Shown one piece after another: positions 59,605 to 64,000 of a stretch of 64,000 nt of DNA. This stretch comes from Xanthobacter sp. YC-JY1 (lineage in GTDB: Bacteria > Pseudomonadota > Alphaproteobacteria > Rhizobiales > Xanthobacteraceae). A program made the position numbers and the translations under genes. The stretch lies in NCBI RefSeq assembly GCF_021730305.1, contig NZ_CP032674.1, positions 2,093,001 through 2,157,000 on the forward strand. Reading direction: 5' to 3'. The notes under the pieces are model-generated. The model was not told where the DNA came from, did not search any database, and worked only from the letters and a program-made list of their open reading frames with translations. Within the stretch, counting starts at the first letter, position 1, and each line of letters starts with the position of its first letter.

Positions 59605-60903
59605 ATGATGCGACGCCGCCCCGGCCCCGCCGCCTTGTCTGTTCTCCCCAGGTGGGGGCTGCGCGGCGCTGCTGCTTTCTTGATCCTGTTCACTTTTGTG
59701 GCAGGGGTCGCCTGCCCCGCTTGGGCGCAGGGGGAGGGGGGCGCACCGGCACTGGCGCGGGAGGCGCGGCTCGCCGGCGACGCCAAGCGCACGCGGCTGA
59801 TCGTCGACCTCGATCGTGCCCCCGCTTTCCGGGCCTTCACCCTCGCCAACCCGCCACGGGTGATTCTCGACCTCTCCGACGTCACCTTCGCCCTAAAGCC
59901 CGATGCCGGTCAGCTCCGACGCGGACTGGTGACGGCGTACCGATTCGGTGTCTTTGCGCCGGGCAAGGCGCGCATGGTGCTGGAAGTGTCCGGCCCGGTC
60001 GCCATCGACAAGGCGTTCGTGCTGGACGCGGTGGACGACCAGCCGGCCCGTCTGGTGGTGGACCTCGTCAAGGCCGATGCGGACGCCTTCGCCCGCTCCA
60101 TCGCCACCGAGGCCGAACAGCGCACCGCGCTACCGGCTGCGGCTGTCGCCGCGCCGCCGGCCGGCGGCACGCGCCCGGTCATCGTCATCGATCCGGGGCA
60201 TGGCGGCATCGATTCCGGCACGTCCGGCTATTCGGCCTTCGTCGAGAAGACCATCGTGCTGGAAACCGCCCTCGCCCTGCGCGACCGGCTGGAGAAGGCC
60301 GGCGGGTATCGCGTGGTGCTGACCCGCACCACCGACACCTTCATCCCGCTCGCCGACCGGGTGCGCATCGCCCGCACGAACCGGGCCGACCTGTTCATCT
60401 CCATCCATGCCGATGCGCTCGCCCGCGGCGATGGCAGGGCACGCGGCGCCAGCGTCTACACCCTGTCGGAGACCGCCAGCGACACGGAATCCGCCCATCT
60501 GGCGGACAAGGAAAACAAGGCCGACCTCATCGCCGGCGTCGATCTCTCCGACGAGACCGACGAGGTGGCGGGCATCCTCGTGGATCTCGCCCAGCGGGAG
60601 ACACGCAATTTCTCCGCGCTCTTCGCCCGCACGCTGGTCGGCAGCATGAAGGCGGCGACGCGGATGCACGGCACGCCGCTGAAATCTGCCGGCTTCCGCG
60701 TGCTGCGCGCCCACGACGTGCCGTCCGTGCTGGTGGAGCTCGGCTATATGTCGAGTCCCGACGACCTCAAGCAGCTCACCTCCGAAGCCGGTCGGGACCG
60801 CATGGCCGACGCCATCGCGGCCGGCGTCACGCAGTTTTTCGCCCACAAGGGGGCGGCGGGACATCAGGCGGTGGAAGACGGCGATTCCGGTCCTGGCCGG
60901 TAG
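59605..60903 (+). CDS. amiC: AmiC-type N-acetylmuramoyl-L-alanine amidase with AMIN domain
   Basis: The 432-residue protein has a signal peptide that ends near CPAWAQ. An AMIN domain follows (about residues 50-150; RLIVDLDRAPAFRAF, RVILDLSDVTF), which targets septal peptidoglycan. The Amidase_3 domain (about 178-418) has zinc ligands and catalysis in VIDPGHGGIDSG (His), SAFVEKTIVLE (Glu), LFISIHADAL (His) and VLVELGYMSS (Glu). It should cut stem peptides from glycan strands during daughter-cell separation. Adjacent ATGs at 59605 and 59608 are both possible starts. It is divergent from rne. Confidence 0.95.
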   Translation: MMRRRPGPAALSVLPRWGLRGAAAFLILFTFVAGVACPAWAQGEGGAPALAREARLAGDAKRTRLIVDLDRAPAFRAFTLANPPRVILDLSDVTFALKPDAGQLRRGLVTAYRFGVFAPGKARMVLEVSGPVAIDKAFVLDAVDDQPARLVVDLVKADADAFARSIATEAEQRTALPAAAVAAPPAGGTRPVIVIDPGHGGIDSGTSGYSAFVEKTIVLETALALRDRLEKAGGYRVVLTRTTDTFIPLADRVRIARTNRADLFISIHADALARGDGRARGASVYTLSETASDTESAHLADKENKADLIAGVDLSDETDEVAGILVDLAQRETRNFSALFARTLVGSMKAATRMHGTPLKSAGFRVLRAHDVPSVLVELGYMSSPDDLKQLTSEAGRDRMADAIAAGVTQFFAHKGAAGHQAVEDGDSGPGR

Positions 60904-61177
60904 AGCGTGATCCGATCGGGTGGTCGCGCAATCGCTCGATGGAAGGTTCGAAGGGGCCAGCCATGGCCGATGGCCAAGCCGGTGCGGCGAGTTCGATACT
61001 TCCAAATGTGACGTTTCGCGGCTGCGATTAACCTTGGGCGGGGTCTCTCCTAGTCACAGTGTTGAGCGTGAGCTAGACCATTTCCCCAATATCAAATCAT
61101 AGAACGGCGCGCTCGCTTGAGCGGACAACCGATCGTGAAACTGGGTGTGTGATCCACACTCTACTTGGGGGGCGAAG

Positions 61178-62368
61178 TTGGCTGACAATCAGAATACGGC
61201 ACCTGGACCGTTGCTTTCTGGCGTGACCGTGATCGATCTTTCGCGAGTGCTCGCGGGGCCGTTCTGCACAATGAACCTCGCCCATCTCGGCGCGCGTGTC
61301 ATCAAGGTGGAAATTCCCGGAACTGGCGACGATTCGCGCGCGTTCGGCCCGTTCGCCAACGGGAAGTCCATGTATTTCTCAGCCATCAACTGCAGCAAGG
61401 AGAGCATCGCGCTCAATCTCAAGCAGGCCGACGATCGCGCCATCTTCGAGAAGCTGCTCGAAAAGGCCGATGTGCTCGTCGAGAACTATCGGCCTGGCAC
61501 CATGGAGAAGCTCGGCTACGGCTGGGATACGCTCCACGCCCGCTATCCCCACCTTATCTACGGCGCCGCCTCCGGCTTCGGCGATAACGGCCCTTATTCC
61601 CGCCGTGCCGCCTATGACATGGTGGTGCAGGGCATGGGCGGTATCATCAGCCTTACCGGCTATCCCGGCGGGCGGCCGGTGCGGGTCGGCATCTCCATCG
61701 GCGACATCGCGGCGGGGCTCTATCTGACCATGGGGCTCAATGCGGCCCTGTTTAAGCGCGCCCAGACCGGCGTCGGCTGCAAGGTCGACATCGCCATGCT
61801 GGATTGCCAGGTGGCGATAATGGAAGACGCCATTACCGCGTATGACAAGACCGGCGAGGTGCCGGGTCCGCATGGCACGCGCCACCCCTCCATCGCTCCG
61901 TTCCAGGCCTACAAGGCCTCCGATTCCTACGTCATCATCGCCGCCGGCAACGACCACCTGTTCAAGTTGACTGCGGAGGCTCTGCAGGAGCCGGCCCTGC
62001 TCACCGACCCGCGCTTCGCCACCAACGAGCTGCGCCACGAGAATGTGGATGCCCTGCAGGACGAGATGGAGAAGGTGCTCGCCAAGCAGCCGGTCGCCCA
62101 CTGGCTCGATGCGCTCAACGGCAAGGGCGTGCCGTGCGGCCCCATCAACGACATCCCGCACATGATGCAGGACCCGCAGGTGGCGGCCCGCAACATGGTG
62201 GTTTCGGTGAATGATCCCGTCGCCGGGACCATCAAGGTGGCCGGCAATCCCATCAAGGTAATCGGCCAGCCCGAGCCGGCCACCTTCGCGCCGCCGCCGG
62301 AGCTTGACGCCAACCGCGCCCAGATCCTCGCCGAGTTCGTCGGCGCCGGTGCAGGAGCCAAGGCATGA
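61178..62368 (+). CDS. CaiB/BaiF class III CoA-transferase
   Basis: The 396-residue protein has the family III CoA-transferase fold. PLLSGVTVIDLSRVLAGPFC opens the protein; ENYRPGTMEKLGYGWDTL and GFGDNGPYSRRAAYDMVVQG follow; the catalytic Asp lies in VDIAMLDCQVA near residue 207. The C-terminal lobe has GVPCGPINDI. Such enzymes move CoA between acyl groups. A TTG at 61178 with a G-rich site upstream is used; a GTG at 61145 would add 11 residues. Its stop overlaps the start of the methylmalonyl-CoA decarboxylase gene (ATGA), so the two are translated together. The CoA acceptor is inferred below to be a dicarboxylate. Confidence 0.92.
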   Translation: MADNQNTAPGPLLSGVTVIDLSRVLAGPFCTMNLAHLGARVIKVEIPGTGDDSRAFGPFANGKSMYFSAINCSKESIALNLKQADDRAIFEKLLEKADVLVENYRPGTMEKLGYGWDTLHARYPHLIYGAASGFGDNGPYSRRAAYDMVVQGMGGIISLTGYPGGRPVRVGISIGDIAAGLYLTMGLNAALFKRAQTGVGCKVDIAMLDCQVAIMEDAITAYDKTGEVPGPHGTRHPSIAPFQAYKASDSYVIIAAGNDHLFKLTAEALQEPALLTDPRFATNELRHENVDALQDEMEKVLAKQPVAHWLDALNGKGVPCGPINDIPHMMQDPQVAARNMVVSVNDPVAGTIKVAGNPIKVIGQPEPATFAPPPELDANRAQILAEFVGAGAGAKA

Positions 62369-63177
62369 GCGCCCCCGCATCGCCGACGCCGGCCCCGGCG
62401 CCCATGGTTATCGCCTCGGTGACCAACGGGGTGGGCACCATCTCCCTCAACAACGTCGCTCGTCGCAACGCCCTGAGCGCCGCTCTGCTGGACGCCTTCA
62501 TCGACGCTCTTGCGGACTTCAAGGCCAAGTCGGTGCGGGCGGTGATCCTGCGCGCCGCGCCGGGCCTCAAGGTCTGGTCCGCCGGGCACGACATCAAGGA
62601 GCTGCCGCGGGGGCACGAAGACCCGCTCGGCTACGGCGATCCCCTGGAGCGGGCGCTGCGGGCCATCCGCAGCTATCCCGGGCCAGTGATCGCCATGATC
62701 CAGGGCTCCGTCTGGGGTGGCGCGTTCGATCTGGTTCTTTCCTGCGACATCATCATTGGCGACGAGACCAGTGAATTTGCCATCACGCCGGCGAACCTCG
62801 GTCTGCCCTACAACACGACCGGCCTTCTCCATTGCCTCAACCGCCTGCCGCTGAATCTCATCAAGGAGATGTTCTTCACCGCGACCCCGGTGAAGGCGGA
62901 CGATGCGGCGCGCTGGGGCATCCTCAACCATCTGGTGCCTTCGGCTCAGATCGAGGCCTACACTCAGTCCCTCGGCGAGCACATCACCACCAAGGCGCCG
63001 CTGGCAATTGCGGTGGTGAAGGAGCAGCTTCGGGTGCTCTCGGACCTGCAGCCGGTGGCGGCACAGGTCTTCGAACATATCGAGGACATGCGTCGGCAGG
63101 TCTACGAGAGCGCGGACTACGAGGAGGGGATCAACGCCTTCTTCGAGAAGCGTAAACCGCAGTTCAAGGGGGTCTGA
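62365..63177 (+). CDS. scpB: ScpB-like methylmalonyl-CoA decarboxylase (crotonase fold)
   Basis: The 270-residue crotonase-family protein matches E. coli ScpB segment by segment: ARRNALSAALLDAFIDALAD, VWSAGHDIKELPRGHEDPLG (compare FSAGHDIHELPSG), MIQGSVWGGAFDLVLSCDII, FAITPANLGLPYNTTGL, GILNHLVPSAQIE, KAPLAIAVVKEQLRVL and YEEGINAFFEKRKPQFKG. ScpB decarboxylates (2)-methylmalonyl-CoA to propionyl-CoA. Gly-rich oxyanion elements and the catalytic-site Tyr region (YNTTGL, with YN as in ScpB) agree. The 4-bp overlap with the CoA-transferase gene and a downstream TRAP binding protein suggest dicarboxylate catabolism. Other crotonase activities cannot be fully excluded. Confidence 0.87.
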   Translation: MSAPASPTPAPAPMVIASVTNGVGTISLNNVARRNALSAALLDAFIDALADFKAKSVRAVILRAAPGLKVWSAGHDIKELPRGHEDPLGYGDPLERALRAIRSYPGPVIAMIQGSVWGGAFDLVLSCDIIIGDETSEFAITPANLGLPYNTTGLLHCLNRLPLNLIKEMFFTATPVKADDAARWGILNHLVPSAQIEAYTQSLGEHITTKAPLAIAVVKEQLRVLSDLQPVAAQVFEHIEDMRRQVYESADYEEGINAFFEKRKPQFKGV

Positions 63178-63516
63178 TCCGGCCGGCGAGCGGCGCGGTG
63201 CGACCCGCTGTGCCGGGGCGGTGGCCCCGCCTTAAATGCGGCCCTGCCGCCCGTTGCAGTTCCGCGCCCGCTCGTCACCAGGCCGTGTTGGCCGGGGCAT
63301 GAGCCCCGGCCGTTCCGCCCGGATGCTCGGGCGGCGCCACGTTGCTCATGTGTGACTCTTGTCGACATGAGCCTTGCCCTGCGCCAGCGACCGAGTACCA
63401 TGGCCCGGGCCGGGTCTCCCGCTGGGATTTGAAACGATTGAAATTCCCGCCGGAAGCCAAGCTGCATCGAGCACAAAAGCGGACAAAGACGCCGCATTCC
63501 GTGTGGGAGGAAATTG
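63178..63516. other. Gap between scpB and the TRAP gene
   Basis: 339 bp with no supported gene. It includes a hairpin (63290-63311). GGGAGG at 63506-63510 is the ribosome site for the next gene. A promoter was not confidently assigned. Confidence 0.4.
63290..63311 (+). terminator. Hairpin between scpB and the TRAP gene
   Basis: A 9-bp perfect stem (GGCCGGGGC with GCCCCGGCC) closes an ATGA loop, 113 bp past the scpB stop. There is no T-tract, so it could slow or partly stop transcription instead of fully terminating it. Confidence 0.4.
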
Positions 63517-64000
63517 ATGATCGACCGTCGCCGTGGCCTTGCGGCCGCGTTCGCCCTTGCGGCTGCCTTCACGCTCGGCGGGCCGGCCAGCGCCCAGACC
63601 AAGCTCAAGTGGGCGCATGTCTACGAGCCGTCCGAACCCTTCCACACCGCCTCCGTCTGGGCTGCGGGCGAGATCGCCAAGCGCACCAACGGGCGCTACC
63701 AGATCGATGTCTATCCCTCCTCGCAGCTCGGCAAGGAGAGCGACATCAACCAGGGCCTGACGCTCGGCACCGTGGATATGATCATCTCCGGCTCGAGCTT
63801 TGCCGGAAAGGCCTATCCGCCCATTGGCGTCACCTATTACCCCTACACCTTCCGCGATGCCGGCCACCTGCTGGCCTACGCCAAGAGCGACGTGTTCAAG
63901 GATCTCGCCAAGGGCTACGAGGACAAGACCGGCAACCATATCGTCGCCGTCACCTATTACGGCGTGCGCCAGTCCACCTCGAACAAGCCGTTCAAGACCT
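63517..64000 (+). CDS. TRAP transporter substrate-binding protein (DctP type), 3' end missing
   Basis: About 161 residues are visible before the window ends. A signal peptide (MIDRRRGLAAAFALAAAFTL, then GGPASAQ) is followed by the DctP fold: LKWAHVYEPSEPFHTASVWA, GRYQIDVYPSSQLGKESDIN, QGLTLGTVDMIISGSSFAGK. This is the periplasmic receptor that hands organic acids to a TRAP membrane complex (DctQ/DctM), expected just right of the window. Position after a CoA-transferase and ScpB-like decarboxylase suggests a dicarboxylate ligand, perhaps succinate or methylmalonate. GGGAGG lies 6 bp upstream of the ATG. Confidence 0.93.
   Translation, partial: MIDRRRGLAAAFALAAAFTLGGPASAQTKLKWAHVYEPSEPFHTASVWAAGEIAKRTNGRYQIDVYPSSQLGKESDINQGLTLGTVDMIISGSSFAGKAYPPIGVTYYPYTFRDAGHLLAYAKSDVFKDLAKGYEDKTGNHIVAVTYYGVRQSTSNKPFKT

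Noticed and set aside
1-64000. CRISPR arrays, insertion sequences or toxin-antitoxin pairs
   Set aside because: No regularly spaced direct repeats, transposase motifs or paired small toxin/antitoxin genes were found by eye.

Overview
The window reads as chromosomal DNA of a high-GC alphaproteobacterium, most likely order Hyphomicrobiales (Rhizobiales), and plausibly a Xanthobacteraceae-like lineage. The evidence is a pair of PF02530-type rhizobial porins, an EipB (DUF1849) protein, an RNase E with a long insert in its S1 domain and a C-terminal GWW peptide, a class II (B12-dependent) ribonucleotide reductase, a proteasome-like Anbu protein, and strong GC bias at third codon positions. The genus is inference. 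About 57 protein genes and one tRNA are supported. No phage genes, insertion sequences, CRISPR arrays or rRNA were seen.

Layout. 1-4.6 kb: a YcjF-like membrane protein (runs off the left edge), CcdA, an MBL-fold hydrolase, coaD and tandem periplasmic/cytoplasmic cyclophilins, closed by a terminator. 4.6-8 kb (minus): Anbu, a FemAB-like acyltransferase, a glycerophosphodiesterase and RidA. 8-14.4 kb (plus): eipB, acylphosphatase, a GT39-like glycosyltransferase, a GNAT, a Nu-class GST, a TPR/glycosyltransferase and tRNA-Ser(GCT). 14.6-18.2 kb: a WYL regulator with its VOC target, and a MocR regulator divergent from an EamA exporter. 18.7-21.9 kb: two porins. 22-25 kb: a translationally coupled envelope operon (modular BON-like/OmpA protein, 34-aa membrane microprotein, membrane-anchored helix-hairpin-helix protein). 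25-32 kb: a Slt-type lytic transglycosylase, dapA, smpB, VOC and peroxiredoxin genes, a family 5 uracil-DNA glycosylase, a NYN protein and rpoZ. 32.4-36.7 kb: an IlvM/ACT-like small protein with an AEC transporter, GluQRS, an AlkA-type glycosylase, an esterase and an HNH nuclease. 36.9-42 kb (minus): sseA, cysK, a photolyase and an MFS transporter. 42.2-47.3 kb: nrdJ behind a promoter overlapped by an NrdR-like box, and an FkbM methyltransferase. 47.3-59 kb (minus): an unrecognised 179-aa protein with a Rieske protein, prfB, a PAS-PAS-GAF-GGDEF-EAL protein, PBP1A and RNase E. 59.6-64 kb (plus): an AMIN-amidase, then CaiB-type CoA-transferase, ScpB-like methylmalonyl-CoA decarboxylase and a TRAP binding protein (runs off the right edge).

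How the genes fit together. Much of the window serves the cell envelope: peptidoglycan synthesis and remodelling (PBP1A, Slt, amidase, possibly OmpA-BON), outer-membrane porins, EipB and the FemAB-like protein. A second theme is housekeeping RNA, translation and DNA work (rne, prfB, smpB, GluQRS, rpoZ, nrdJ, glycosylases, photolyase). The most interesting parts are the coupled OmpA-BON/microprotein/HhH operon, whose four modules repeat at exactly 122 residues; the CoA-transferase/ScpB/TRAP cluster, which looks like a small dicarboxylate-to-acyl-CoA route; the unrecognised protein beside a Rieske protein; matching operators for the WYL regulator; and the nrdJ control region.
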